From Darksidea phi (lineage: Eukaryota; Ascomycota; Dothideomycetes; Pleosporales; Lentitheciaceae), in assembly GCA_030770425.1 (NCBI GenBank), contig JASJFT010000026.1:1-64000 (forward strand): a stretch of 64,000 nucleotides of DNA. Direction: 5' to 3'. The translations under genes were made by a program, and so were the position numbers. The notes beneath the pieces were generated by a model. It did not search any database and was not told the origin of the DNA. It saw nothing but the letters and a program-made list of their open reading frames with translations. Positions 21,634 to 30,959 of the stretch are shown one piece after another; the stretch's first letter is position 1, and each line of letters starts with the position of its first letter.

Positions 21634-22608
21634 GAAGTTTCTACCAACGGACCACCACGCATCTTATATCGCGGCCAACATCAGAGATTGTTACGGAGTC
21701 CACCCACCTAACTAGCATATGCTCTCTCCGCACACTCTTCAAACCGTGCAACTACCATCGTCTGATGGGAGCTCTACACCTTACACATGTTCATCCTAGC
21801 TTCTCCTAAAAAGTCGACGTCGATTAAAGCGTAATGCACATCTGCATAAAAAGAGCTGGAACGAAGAAAACACTTTATCTCATTACTTGGATATCGCCAT
21901 ATACCCACTTTTATTAGATGGTCATTAAGCGAGGAGTTTATGGGGACGGAGTTCCATAAGTTCAGGTATCGCTACAATGTCTATCCTGTACATGATCCGC
22001 AATGCTCGAGGAGTGAGACCTAACCATATCGTGGCTGTTGAAGTACGATTGCAGGCTTTTCAGTGCTCTTGATGGATGTTTGAAAAGAGACTCGATGTTG
22101 ACTGTGACTTATTGTTCAAAAAGCGTGTGTACCTGTGGTAGTCTGGTACCTTACCGCATCAATGGAAGTCGGACTCATACTGAGGAGCTTTAGGGGTGTT
22201 TCGACTTCTTTTTGGTCCTTGATTCGGCGCGTTATTGCTGTACGTAGGAATTGAAGCTTTCGCTGCATTTTTCAGTCTATTCCAATGCTGATATGATGTC
22301 CTCCAGCCGGCGGAGTACCTAACGTTCAGCCCAATTTCACCTCTGAGAGCAGGTCGGATGCAATGAGACTCCAATAGTCGCCCGAGTTAAAAATGAAAGG
22401 TTTCACTTAAGTGTTCTCTCGACTTAGGATGTATGTAGAAATGCGCAGCTCCGAATTCGGGCACTAGGGTTGACTCTACCCCTCCATCCCCGCGATTGTA
22501 TTTTTGTTGAACAGCGACACACAGTGCCAGTTCCTACCAACGTAGACTGCGCATCCATAACCGTCGTCATTCCTCAAAGGCTTTCGAAGCATCAAATATT
22601 CGGAGTTC
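21634..22608. other. Intergenic, nothing recognised
   Basis: Downstream of the kelch gene. Short scattered ORFs only, no RNA gene or repeat identified. Confidence 0.4.
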
Positions 22609-22653
22609 TCTTCCCTGTATCGTTTCAAATTGACCCAATGCCCGAAGCCGAAG
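22609..22653 (-). pseudogene. Truncated U6 snRNA copy
   Basis: Read on the minus strand, 45 bases match the first part of the U6 gene at 23385 with three substitutions, including the invariant CAATTTGAAACGATACAG. The match begins within a base or two of the inferred U6 5' end and stops inside the conserved ACAGAGAAGA region. No promoter-like TATA precedes it. It is in opposite orientation about 0.75 kb from the real gene. Confidence 0.75.
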
Positions 22654-23357
22654 CTAGGAATGGGGGGCTGTCAAGGAGGTGTAGTGCCCTTTGAGATAGT
22701 TGCGATAATATGGATAACAGAGAAGTAATCAAAAAACGCGCCTTTTGAAACCGATACGAATGATGAGGAGGAAGGAAAAGTTGCCTTCCAAAATGACTGC
22801 CATTGCGGGTTGACATCGCCAGACGCTTTATCGTAACAATGCCGGGAGAGAAATCCCTTCGCGCATTATTTTCGTACCGAAGCCATGCAAGCAACGAGCT
22901 AGGGGGGTAGGAGATGCCCCTTATAATGGCTAACAAGAACATGGCCTGTGTTGCCAGCGTTGAGGTTGGAAGATATCAAGAGGGCAACTACCAGGCTGTA
23001 GCCATATGGATTAAGCATTGCGTTCAGCAACCCCGATGTTAAAGTCGATATATCAATCGACTCGTTAGGTACGCGGGCGTCAACAAGTCTTTCAAAATCA
23101 TCTCATCGAAGTATTGGATACTGAAGATATCAGTACAGGTGTTCCGAAGAACGTCGCCGATCACTTCTCCGGCCCTATCTCTGGAAGGTGTCATCAAACG
23201 GACCAGGCCCGGTGATCCGAAATCTTGATTTTTGTTCCCGCGCACGGACCTTCTGGTTGTCACTGCTGCCGCCACTGCAAACGCTGCCGTCAAACTTGTG
23301 TTGCCACTCTGCCACTCTCAATTATGCGCCCGACCCACAACACGATTTAAGCAGTAG
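22654..23357. other. Intergenic between U6 fragment and U6 gene
   Basis: Short ORFs on the minus strand (22625-22942, 23039-23293) have no recognisable content. Nothing else seen. Confidence 0.35.
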
Positions 23358-23370
23358 TATATATATTTAT
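23358..23370 (+). promoter_or_regulatory. TATA element of the U6 gene
   Basis: TATATATATTTAT lies about 18-30 bases upstream of the GCC-TTCG-GGC 5' hairpin of U6, the distance used for TFIIIB placement at fungal U6 genes. Confidence 0.7.
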
Positions 23371-23384
23371 CAACTACAGTTCTC

Positions 23385-23486
23385 TTCGCCTTCGGGCATT
23401 TGGTCAATTTGAAACGATACAGAGAAGATTAGCATGGCCCCTGCACTAAGGATGACACGCTCAATCAAAGAGAAGCTACCATTTTT
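23385..23486 (+). ncRNA. U6: U6 spliceosomal snRNA
   Basis: RNA polymerase III transcript forming the catalytic core of the spliceosome. The 5' end forms a GCC-UUCG-GGC hairpin. It is followed by UUUGGUCAAUUUGAAACGAU, the invariant ACAGAGA box (ACAGAGAAGAUUAGCAUGG), the AGC triad, and CCCCUGCACUAAGGAUGACA with the U2/U4-pairing and internal stem-loop sequences. The gene ends in a run of nine to ten T residues (23482-23490), a Pol III terminator. The exact 5' base is uncertain by a few positions. No intron interrupts it. Confidence 0.97.
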
Positions 23487-23520
23487 TTTTAGCGATTTCT
23501 AGCGACTTCAGAAGAGTCGC

Positions 23521-23532
23521 GGGTTCGATTTC
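23521..23532 (+). promoter_or_regulatory. Candidate downstream B box for U6 transcription
   Basis: GGGTTCGATTTC matches the TFIIIC B-box core GGTTCGANNCC except at the final C positions, about 30 bases after the U6 terminator. In budding yeast the U6 gene uses a B box downstream of its terminator. The flanking sequence does not fold as a tRNA, so a tRNA is unlikely. Role inferred. Confidence 0.5.
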
Positions 23533-23539
23533 GGGTTGG

Positions 23540-24513
23540 AACATTAGTTGTTCTTTTTGGTTTGTTTTGGTCTGAGAGCCGTGCAAAGCTTTGACCATGC
23601 CGGTATAATCTAAAGCTAGACCAACTACTTTCTACTCCTTGTCATTAACAAACATTTTGAAATTATCATTAATACTAGCATAGATTTATCTCCTCATGCT
23701 TCTAGCTCTCCACCTCTGTGCCCTTCAAGGAGAGATTTATCACTCAATTACACGTTAATGTATAGTACCATTAATAATTTGCACAACTGGGTTATGAGGC
23801 TTACCGATCAGGTTCAACCGCTGCTTCATTTGCGAGTGCCTTCGCGATACATCTGGACACGTCTGTGAACAACACTTTGCGCTTACCCGCATCGCAAAAT
23901 GGATACAGTCTATACATATACAACGAATCCCCAAAATAGTGCCTTCTGAGGGAAATGAGGACTCGTAAGACACGGAAGAGGATATCCTTAGAGGGACTTG
24001 TATCCAAAGCGCTTGGGCACTTCGACGTCAGAACGTTGTGTATGTTAAAGGACCATCGTAAGGGAGACTAGGGGTCATCGCGGTCCCCTTTCCATGGTCG
24101 CCAAAGGGCACGGTATGGCAAGGAATCAATCGCTGTGCTTGGCGTATTTCAAGACCATTTCGCCCAGGAGCCGAACACCGAACGCGCACATCATAATCAC
24201 TTTGACATCGCAAGAATCTGAACCGTACCATTCAGTTTGTGATCGTCGTTCAACTACATGAGTTATTGAAGCCTGGCCAGCATGCCTCATCCTATTATCC
24301 AACCATTATTTACATAACGCCCTCTTCCCTCATAGACTGGATATCATGCCATCATAACTACGAAAAATACGCGAAAATGAACGACCAACAACACTACATC
24401 CTAAGGGTATCAGTTGCGAAAAATCCCCAATGGAGACCATGAGGTTCCGGTCTTTGCGCCATGCCCTACCCAACCCAAAAGTAGATATTATGCAAATGTC
24501 CTTGTGTACGACC
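23540..24513. other. Intergenic, nothing recognised
   Basis: Between U6 and the 3' end of the BTB gene. Only short ORFs with no domains. Confidence 0.4.
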
Positions 24514-26040
24514 CTACTCGTCCCATGGGAAGTCCTGTGGATCAATCCTTGTACACGTCAAATACGGCAGCCCTCCTTCTCTTAGGTCAAGTTCCAAGAA
24601 GTTCCTCATCAATGGCTTCACCGTATCTTTCGCCTTGTTCTTAATCTCCTCTACTCTCCTTTCAAACCTCTTCAAGTTGTCACGGTTATAGTAGTCTGGG
24701 GACAGCTTGAGGAAGCGTTTACACTCGTCGTGACCCAAGTAGCCCGGCCCGCCCTGACCAAGTAGTCTGAAAATGCGACCGGTGTTGAAAGGCGGCGGCG
24801 GAAGTAGAGGTGCGTCTTCGCCATTCCGTGACGGCGGTTGTCGTGGCGACTTTAGTATGGGCGCAGGTGGGGGCGTTGTATTTTCTGCGAGCCATTGTCG
24901 GAAAAGTGAGATGGCCATCCACTCCAGCCAATTGTTCGATGGCGTCACGCGCTCGCCTCTACTTGTTGTGAGGGTTAACCTGAAGAGCTTGACTTCAATC
25001 TTTGCTTTTAACTCGTCCATCTCGTCGGCCTTGTCCTCGATGAGCTCTAGAACAGAATCTGCAATCTGGCCGCGTAGCTGATTGATTCCTTGCGGCCACT
25101 GCCCGACTACATGCACCATTGCTTCTGAGAAGATGGCTTTACTCCGCGCCATGTAGCCAAGTTTGAGGTAGCTCGGTGGATACTTGGCAATCTGCTTCCA
25201 CAACCGCCCTTGGAATCGCAGTAGGTGGTGGTCTACTCGTGGCCCGATGACTTGGAGCGCATCGTACATATCTGCCAATTGAAGGAGCGATTTGCACTCT
25301 ACGTATGCATTTGCGATATTGACCGGGTCTAGTGCAGGCGGGTAGTTATAGAAAACGCGGAACAGATTATCGTAGTCTCGAAAGGTGTCGTCGTCGGGAT
25401 CGTTTTGCGTTGCGGGGACGTGGAGGGACGAGAAATTGGCCATGCTACGAAAGAAGCCCGCTTGCGGAGGTGGCGGCTTGTTACGCGGGGGCGGCGGCTG
25501 CGAGGGCGGTGTTGAGTCCCCTCCAAAGATGGTGGTCTGCGCCTTCTGTCCGGCAGTAAGTATACGGTTGTACGGGCAGTGCTCGATACCCACCTTCTGT
25601 ATTAACATGGGCATCTCATCGCCCTTGCCCCAGTCCAGCTCATATTTCCACCTCTTCTTCTCATGCGGCGGCGCACCTTGTGGTATCCTCGCCAGCGCCG
25701 CCGGATTCCCATTCGGCGCACTACTACCCTCACCAGCACTTGCCCATTCGTCACTCAATCCCGCCTCGAAGAAACCCGAACATTGGGCCAGTATCAGCTT
25801 GTGCAGCAGGTAACGCTGCTCCTTCCTCCCGTTCGCAATGATGATCTCGACATCGCCTGTGTGCGTGAAGATGGGGAATTCATTCAGCGGCTGGTGCGAG
25901 GAGGAGGAGCCCCCAAAATGCGACCGATGCGGGCGATGTCTTCGAACGGTAGAGGCGCGGGAGGAATGCGACGTGACCGAGGGCGGACGGCGGATGGCGA
26001 GCGCGCGCTCTGCGCCATGCGAGTCGGGGTAGGAAACCAT
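24514..26040 (-). CDS. BTB/POZ domain protein
   Basis: Single exon, 508 residues. After a Ser/Arg/His-rich N-terminus, residues about 50-100 read FPIFTHTGDVEIIIANG...RYLLHKLILAQCSGFFEAGL, a BTB/POZ start (DV.I..G....HK..L...S.FF). The BTB fold appears to be interrupted by a roughly 110-residue insert rich in Gly/Pro. It then resumes with FRVFYNYPPALDPVNIANAY and KSLLQLADMYDALQVIGPRV. The remainder is alpha-helical (DSVLELIEDKADEMDELKAK) and ends LPYLTCTRIDPQDFPWDE. BTB proteins often serve as Cullin-3 adaptors, but no MATH, kelch or zinc-finger partner domain is present, so the role is open. Another in-frame methionine is not obvious upstream. Confidence 0.85.
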   Translation of the reverse strand: MVSYPDSHGAERALAIRRPPSVTSHSSRASTVRRHRPHRSHFGGSSSSHQPLNEFPIFTHTGDVEIIIANGRKEQRYLLHKLILAQCSGFFEAGLSDEWASAGEGSSAPNGNPAALARIPQGAPPHEKKRWKYELDWGKGDEMPMLIQKVGIEHCPYNRILTAGQKAQTTIFGGDSTPPSQPPPPRNKPPPPQAGFFRSMANFSSLHVPATQNDPDDDTFRDYDNLFRVFYNYPPALDPVNIANAYVECKSLLQLADMYDALQVIGPRVDHHLLRFQGRLWKQIAKYPPSYLKLGYMARSKAIFSEAMVHVVGQWPQGINQLRGQIADSVLELIEDKADEMDELKAKIEVKLFRLTLTTSRGERVTPSNNWLEWMAISLFRQWLAENTTPPPAPILKSPRQPPSRNGEDAPLLPPPPFNTGRIFRLLGQGGPGYLGHDECKRFLKLSPDYYNRDNLKRFERRVEEIKNKAKDTVKPLMRNFLELDLREGGLPYLTCTRIDPQDFPWDE

Positions 26041-26676
26041 GCGCAGTTATCCTCTGTTCCAACTCTTGAGCGTCGTAGTTCAGAGTCACACAGCAGGCAA
26101 CAAAGCCCGCAAATGTAGGCTCTTCTTTTTGCGAAATTTCGTGGATGACCGGCGTGTGGTCGCACCTCGAGGAGGAGTAGAGGAATAGCGTGGCTGCGGG
26201 TTGTGTTGTTCGCCGGCGAGGTGCAGTCGAGGTGCAGCAGGCAGTCCTGGAGGCTGGTCTTTCACCCCGCCTCAGACGACGCTTGGTGGAGCTGCTGCTC
26301 AAGGCGGCTGGTATCGATTAACGTGCGACGGGGTCGACTCTGCGGCCTCGTGCAAAAACAAATCTGTTTCAGGGACGGGGCAAGCAGGAAGACACAGTGG
26401 ATGTGGCGAATGTTCACATGGCGCGTCCACCCGCATGCAGCTGATCCAGGATGCAGCTTTTGGCTGAGCGTCCCTGTGCGCCAATGACCGGCGATACCCG
26501 AGCCAAGCGTGGATTCAGCCTCGACGGCCACCGCAGCCATGGCACACCCCATTGGATAGTGTTTCGAGGGACTTTGCATATGCACATTCGGTTTTGAAGC
26601 CTCTGGGCCACAGGAGAGCCTACGTACGATTTATTTACAAGTGCGAAGGGCAGATATAATACAGCCGGACATGTGC
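26041..26676. promoter_or_regulatory. Intergenic upstream of the BTB gene
   Basis: 636 bp between the BTB start and the seryl-tRNA synthetase stop, both minus strand. It must contain the BTB promoter and the synthetase 3' region. Overlapping ORFs on both strands are unsupported. Confidence 0.4.
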
Positions 26677-28224
26677 TCAATGCCCATCAGTAGCCTGGTT
26701 TTTGTGTCCTTGGATCTTCTCCAGGCCTCCCATGAATGGTCGCAACACTTCCGGTATCGTGACTGAGTAGTCGCGTTCGCTCCAGTTGTTTTCCAGGATG
26801 GCTGCTATTACGCGGGGTACAGCAAGAGCAGTGCCATTTAGTGTGTACGGGAAGTCAAGCTTGCCTCCAGACTTTTCTAGTCGTACACGGGTATGCAGGC
26901 GTCGACTCTGGTAATCTGTGCAGCTAGAAGTCGATGTGACCTCACCCCATCCATCGTGTTTCTCTCGTCGAGAGGGGAAGAAAGCTTCAATGTCGCGCTT
27001 TCGCATTGCGCTCGCTCCCAGGTCAGTGGTAGGCATTTCCAGAACCCTACAATGGAGCCCAAGTGCTTGCAGAATCTCCTTCTGGATGGACAGCATTTCT
27101 GCGAATATAGCTTCAGAGCTTGAGCTGGTCGGAGTGGTAAAGTGCTCTTGGCCGTTGTTGTCCGGAATCGTCCAAGCAAACATCTCGACTTTGGTGAACT
27201 CGTGCACGCGGTAGAGACCCTTTGTATCTGCTCCTCTCGCTCCAGCCTCGGCGCGGTAAGATCGTGATACACCGACAGTCTTTAGTGGCAGCTCTGTATC
27301 CTTGAGTGTCTGGTTTGCCTTCATTCCTGCAAGGGGTATCTCTGCTGTACCCGCAAGCACAAGCTGTGGCTTCGCCTTGTCCTTCTCCGCTTGCTCGATG
27401 GCGTATATTTGCTGCTCTCCGTTCTGATCTCTCGGTTGGAATCCGCAGGCGGACGCGATATGGGAGTACACCATTGACGGCGGCGAAACGACCTTCCACC
27501 CCCTCCTCCTTGCCACACCAAGAGCATACTGTATGAGCGCTTGCTCTAGCATGGCCGCCTCGCCTATGAGGTAATACCAACCCCATCCTGATGTCTGGGC
27601 TGCGCCCGCGAAATCTAGTATGCCAAGCTCTGAACCAATGTGTACGTGTGACCTCCAGATTCGGTCAGACGGCGAGGGTGCTGCTTCGGGGTGGTCGTTG
27701 ATATATTCTACGACTTGCGGTTCGGTCCCGACTGGTGTATGGGTACTGCTTAAATTTGGAAGGCTCTGGGCGAGACTGTCAATCTCCTCTTGCAGGAGGG
27801 CTTCCTTCTCTTCTATGCTACCAATTTCTGACTTCAGGGCCTTCGCCTCATCAATCATTGATGCCCTGTCTTGACCATCGTCGGCTGTTTTGGCAAGCCT
27901 ACCGCGAAGCTGATTGTTCCTTTCTCGCAGATGGCGAGCGTTGTGCTGCAATGTGAGCCAGGTATTGTGAAGCTCGAGGATCCGCCATGACGCCTTGCTA
28001 TGCGCAGCGTAATTGCGATCGAGACAGTTCTGTTCGTACAGTCCTGGGTTTTGTCGGATATGCCTAACGTCGATTGCGGGTTTGGGCGCGAACGCGGGTC
28101 TGGTGTAGGTTCGGCGGGGAGGTTGTATTCGAGCTGCAACTTGCGTTTGACATACAGAACCAGACCATCGCAAAAGTCTCATTGCGGGACCATCTACTTG
28201 TGTACCGGTATCGCGATAAGTCAA
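26677..28224 (-). CDS. DIA4: Seryl-tRNA synthetase, mitochondrial type
   Basis: Class II aminoacyl-tRNA synthetase charging tRNA-Ser in mitochondria. Single exon, up to 515 residues; M15 (MRLLRWSGSVCQTQVAARI) gives a better mitochondrial presequence rich in Arg and lacking acids, so the start is likely 28182. Residues about 50-160 form the N-terminal helical hairpin that grips the tRNA long arm (SWRILELHNTW ... REKNNQLR-like through EEIDSLAQSLPNL). The catalytic core has motif 2 (SRSYRAEAGARGADTKGLYR, then VHEFTKVEMF) and motif 3 (LNGTALAVPRVIAAILE). EVTSTSSCTDYQSRR matches the serine pocket region. The leader and sequence style separate it from the cytosolic enzyme. Confidence 0.93.
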   Translation of the reverse strand: MTYRDTGTQVDGPAMRLLRWSGSVCQTQVAARIQPPRRTYTRPAFAPKPAIDVRHIRQNPGLYEQNCLDRNYAAHSKASWRILELHNTWLTLQHNARHLRERNNQLRGRLAKTADDGQDRASMIDEAKALKSEIGSIEEKEALLQEEIDSLAQSLPNLSSTHTPVGTEPQVVEYINDHPEAAPSPSDRIWRSHVHIGSELGILDFAGAAQTSGWGWYYLIGEAAMLEQALIQYALGVARRRGWKVVSPPSMVYSHIASACGFQPRDQNGEQQIYAIEQAEKDKAKPQLVLAGTAEIPLAGMKANQTLKDTELPLKTVGVSRSYRAEAGARGADTKGLYRVHEFTKVEMFAWTIPDNNGQEHFTTPTSSSSEAIFAEMLSIQKEILQALGLHCRVLEMPTTDLGASAMRKRDIEAFFPSRREKHDGWGEVTSTSSCTDYQSRRLHTRVRLEKSGGKLDFPYTLNGTALAVPRVIAAILENNWSERDYSVTIPEVLRPFMGGLEKIQGHKNQATDGH

Positions 28225-28320
28225 CTAAGATGTGCTAAGTTATTACCTTTACCGGCAAGCATTCGTCTCATAGGAACACTGGAAAAGAAAGATGAACTCC
28301 AGCAGCTCAACAGCCCGTGA

Positions 28321-28361
28321 GCCTACTTTTTGGGTGAATTTTTGGGTGAATTTTTGGGCGA
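28321..28361 (+). repeat. Short tandem repeat, 12-bp unit x3
   Basis: TTTTTGGGTGAA is repeated twice and followed by TTTTTGGGCGAG, about 100-140 bp upstream of the SerRS start codon. Confidence 0.7.
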
Positions 28362-28419
28362 GCGTCGTCGCCAAGACCTAGAGCCCCCCTTCACTCGTCG
28401 CGTCTGAGCGCGTCACACC

Positions 28420-29100
28420 TTGAGTCCACGCAGCACCCACCCGAGCTCCTCTATAAAGGGTTATTCTAATAGTGCCGCAGGCCTTAATACACAATACCTG
28501 CCGGCCACGCCAACCCTTGAATCCACAAGACGGCGAGTCCAACATTGGCATAGCCATGCTGCACCGCCGCCTCAGCCAATTGTCCACAAGCCCCAGGTTA
28601 TGCATCGCCCGCATCCCGATAGAAAGCTATGCCAGGACTTTCATTGGGTTCCTTGTCCGTCAGGTCTTCTGCCTTACGATTCCTGGCACAAGCTTCACCA
28701 CCCAGCAAAAGTTTACCTGCCATTACCGTTCCGTTGCCCTGTCTGTAATTGCGAACGAGAGGCAACACCGCATGTCCGGAAGACTTTCTTGGTGGCTGAG
28801 CGTCTAACATGGGAAGAAGATCTGGTGTCCATCCACGACTGAGAGCAGAACGAGGAGCTCAACCGGGCGGTGAACTTCGAGCTCGGAATTCTGGATCCCT
28901 TCACGGAGGACCCAGCCTAAGTGCCAGGAGGGAAGAACAGCCAGAGGAACAAGTTCTATCCTTAGCAGAATGAGTATGAGATGAAACAGGCACTGAAGTT
29001 CATCTTTGCTTCGGAAATATTACTGACACGTGGAGTTTATGGATCGGTGCGCAGATGGATCTTCAGGGGAATTTTGAGATCAGAAAGACGACAAGCCAGA
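28420..29100 (+). pseudogene. Decayed gene with several in-frame stops
   Basis: One frame reads coherently from 28420. It passes RKLCQDFHWVPCPSGLLPYD and FRCPVCNCERE, then meets TGA after VSIHD (28840-28842). It continues EQNEELNRAVNFELGILDPF to TAA (28918-28920), then VPGGKNSQRNKFYP to TAG, then QNEYEMKQALKFIFASEILL and on to about 29100. All three stops can arise from CGA, CAA or CAG by a single C-to-T change, as expected from RIP. The CX2CxC-type segment hints at a metal site. The family is not recognised. It is followed directly by the minisatellite. Confidence 0.5.
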
Positions 29101-29127
29101 AGCTGTTCCCCCCCCAACCCCCCCAAA

Positions 29128-29765
29128 AAATGAGTTTTCCAACAACAATGAGTTTCCCAAAAACAATAAGTTTCCCCTCAATAATGAGTTTCCCAAAAAT
29201 AATAAGTTTTCTAAAATAATGAGTTTTCCCTTAACAATGAGTGTTTCCCCTTAATGAGTTTCCCCTCGATGAGTTTCCCCTCGATGAGTTTCCCCTCGAT
29301 GAGTTCCCCCTTAACGTGTTTTACAAGCGAGCGGGCAGTACAAGCGAGTGGGCAACCTCAAAATACACCAAAAACTCCGAATTTCAATCCTAAATATCTC
29401 AACAACTACTTTATGATAATTTATAAAAATTTGAATATAAGCTCCTATATATATAATACAACACTTATTAAAATACTAGATCGTATAGCCTAGTAGTTAT
29501 AGGGATATAGAGTTTGGGGGCCAAGAAAAAGGATATTTCTAAATATCTCCATAACTACTACGCTGCACAGTCCAATATTTTAATGAGTATTATATTATAT
29601 ATATAGGAGCTTATATTCTAATTTTTAGAAATTATCATAAAGTAGCTGTTGAGATATTTAAGATTGAAATTCGGAGTTTCCCCTTTCCCAAAAACAATGA
29701 GTTTCCCCCTTTCCCAAAAACAATGAGTCTCCCAAAAAAAATGAGTCTCCTAAAAAAATGAGTCA
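29128..29765 (+). repeat. Minisatellite of ATGAGTTTCCC-type units, split by a foldback element
   Basis: Units of roughly 12-24 bases built on (C)AATGAGTTTTCCC(AAAA) fill about 29128-29312, including three near-identical GATGAGTTTCCCCTC copies at 29264-29310. The same motif resumes at about 29680-29765 (CAATGAGTTTCCCC, ATGAGTCTCC). The palindromic block at 29373-29679 lies between the two parts. Confidence 0.8.
29373..29679. mobile_element. Foldback (MITE-like) palindrome with arms over 100 bp
   Basis: The left arm begins AACTCCGAATTTCAATCCTA at 29373. The right arm, read in reverse from 29679, begins AACTCCGAATTTCAATCTTA. The arms align along at least 105 bases to about 29478 and 29573, with few differences, many of them transitions. 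The similarity continues inward more weakly (TAGTAGTTATAGGGATAT against TAGTAGTTATGGAGATAT), leaving a loop of about 35 bases. It is AT-rich, has no ORF, and could fold into a hairpin of about 130 bp. No clear target duplication was found because the flanks are minisatellite. Confidence 0.75.
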
Positions 29766-29843
29766 GACACAAGGAGATCCTGACGGCTGCTTGCGCCAGA
29801 ATGTTCAAGCGTTGTTCAAGAGGTCGAGGAGATTGACCTTACG

Positions 29844-30539
29844 ATGTCACCTGACCACGTGTCGAAGCCTCAAATAAGTGATGATCTTTTCGGTATTCCG
29901 ACCCCGCCCTCGTCCCTATCGGAGCACATCAAGGGTGAAAATACTTCCATGAGTCTAAGGACTGTTCGCACTTCGCTACCTGTTACTACAGACGTTCAAA
30001 GAGAGGCATTTGTCAATGGCAACGATCCACTACTTTACGCCGGCGAAGACAAACAAATCATCAGCTACAAGACGCTGCAAGACTTTTACTCCCTGCTCGA
30101 TCGGATCGAACGGACATCCCTTGTGGGAGCTCTATTCCTCGAAGCGCATGCTGAGCGCTTGCGGAACGACATGTGCCGCGATTGCCGGCCCAAACGCTAC
30201 ATCGACTTGAAAGACCCCGAGTGTCCATGGCCTTTGTTTCCTAGTCGCATGGATACCCATTTCTTTGCATGTTTGGAGTCCGGGGGTCTCTGCCGGGTAG
30301 TGCCATGTCCTGCGTGCTTCGGGGTCTGCTCTCTGCAGTGTATCACTGTTCGTACATATATCTATCGCGGAGATTTGGTCGGAGTACGAAGCATGGCTAG
30401 GGAAAGGGGTGCTCTCTGCTCGGGGTTCTCGGTCAAAAGAGCTTGGCAGGTTCCACTAGCGGCATGGCGCCTCGTGTGGCGGTGCAACTGTACATCTGGG
30501 CATGACGTGGTCTCGTGCTTCCGTGGCCGTGAAAGTTGA
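29844..30539 (+). CDS. Hypothetical protein, 231 codons, possibly with an unmodelled intron
   Basis: Frame starting MSPDHVSKPQISDDLFGIPT. The first 150 residues look protein-like: acidic, then YKTLQDFYSLLDRIERTSLV, then a CRDCRPKRYIDLKDPECPWP segment with a CX2C. After about residue 150 the sequence becomes Cys/Arg-rich and less convincing, and an intron starting near 30280 (GGGTCTC) is possible. No known family. It lies directly downstream of the minisatellite and the decayed frame at 28420-29100, in the same orientation, so the two might be parts of one disrupted locus. Confidence 0.35.
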   Translation: MSPDHVSKPQISDDLFGIPTPPSSLSEHIKGENTSMSLRTVRTSLPVTTDVQREAFVNGNDPLLYAGEDKQIISYKTLQDFYSLLDRIERTSLVGALFLEAHAERLRNDMCRDCRPKRYIDLKDPECPWPLFPSRMDTHFFACLESGGLCRVVPCPACFGVCSLQCITVRTYIYRGDLVGVRSMARERGALCSGFSVKRAWQVPLAAWRLVWRCNCTSGHDVVSCFRGRES

Positions 30540-30959
30540 CATTTCGAGTGCATACACGTCAACCTCTGGCGCGCGCCTGAGCTATGCAGTGAAACCAAGC
30601 TCACTAATGACGGCTAACGGCGCAGGGATGACGTCCGCCTGCGCTTTGTTGGCGGGCGTGTCTTTGTAAGCTTAGATCCGGCGGCGTCAAGTGGCTAGCC
30701 TTCAAGGTGCATCAGAGCACGGCGGCACGCTGCCTGCGGAGCTGACCCTCAAACCTCCGCCTCTGCCTGGGCACTCGCACCCGCTGTCCCCGTCCTCATA
30801 AACACGAGCGTCCCCTAATTCTCCGCCGTCGCTCTTTCCCTCCATCGCTACAACCGCCCGCGCGACCTTTGACGATCGCGTCTCCATATCTCGACCGCCG
30901 GCTATCCCTTGCGTCGACCCTCTCCGCATCCACCCCCGCAGCCGCCTCACCGCACCGTC
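30540..30959. promoter_or_regulatory. Upstream region of the TLC-domain gene
   Basis: CT-rich leader-like sequence precedes the ATG at 30960. No TATA element identified. A long minus-strand ORF (30702-31292) overlaps the real gene and is a shadow. Confidence 0.4.

Noticed and set aside
23510..23560. Possible tRNA, suggested by GGGTTCGATTTC
   Set aside because: No acceptor stem, D arm or anticodon arm can be folded around it; only the B-box-like core is present, so it is listed as a candidate U6 element.
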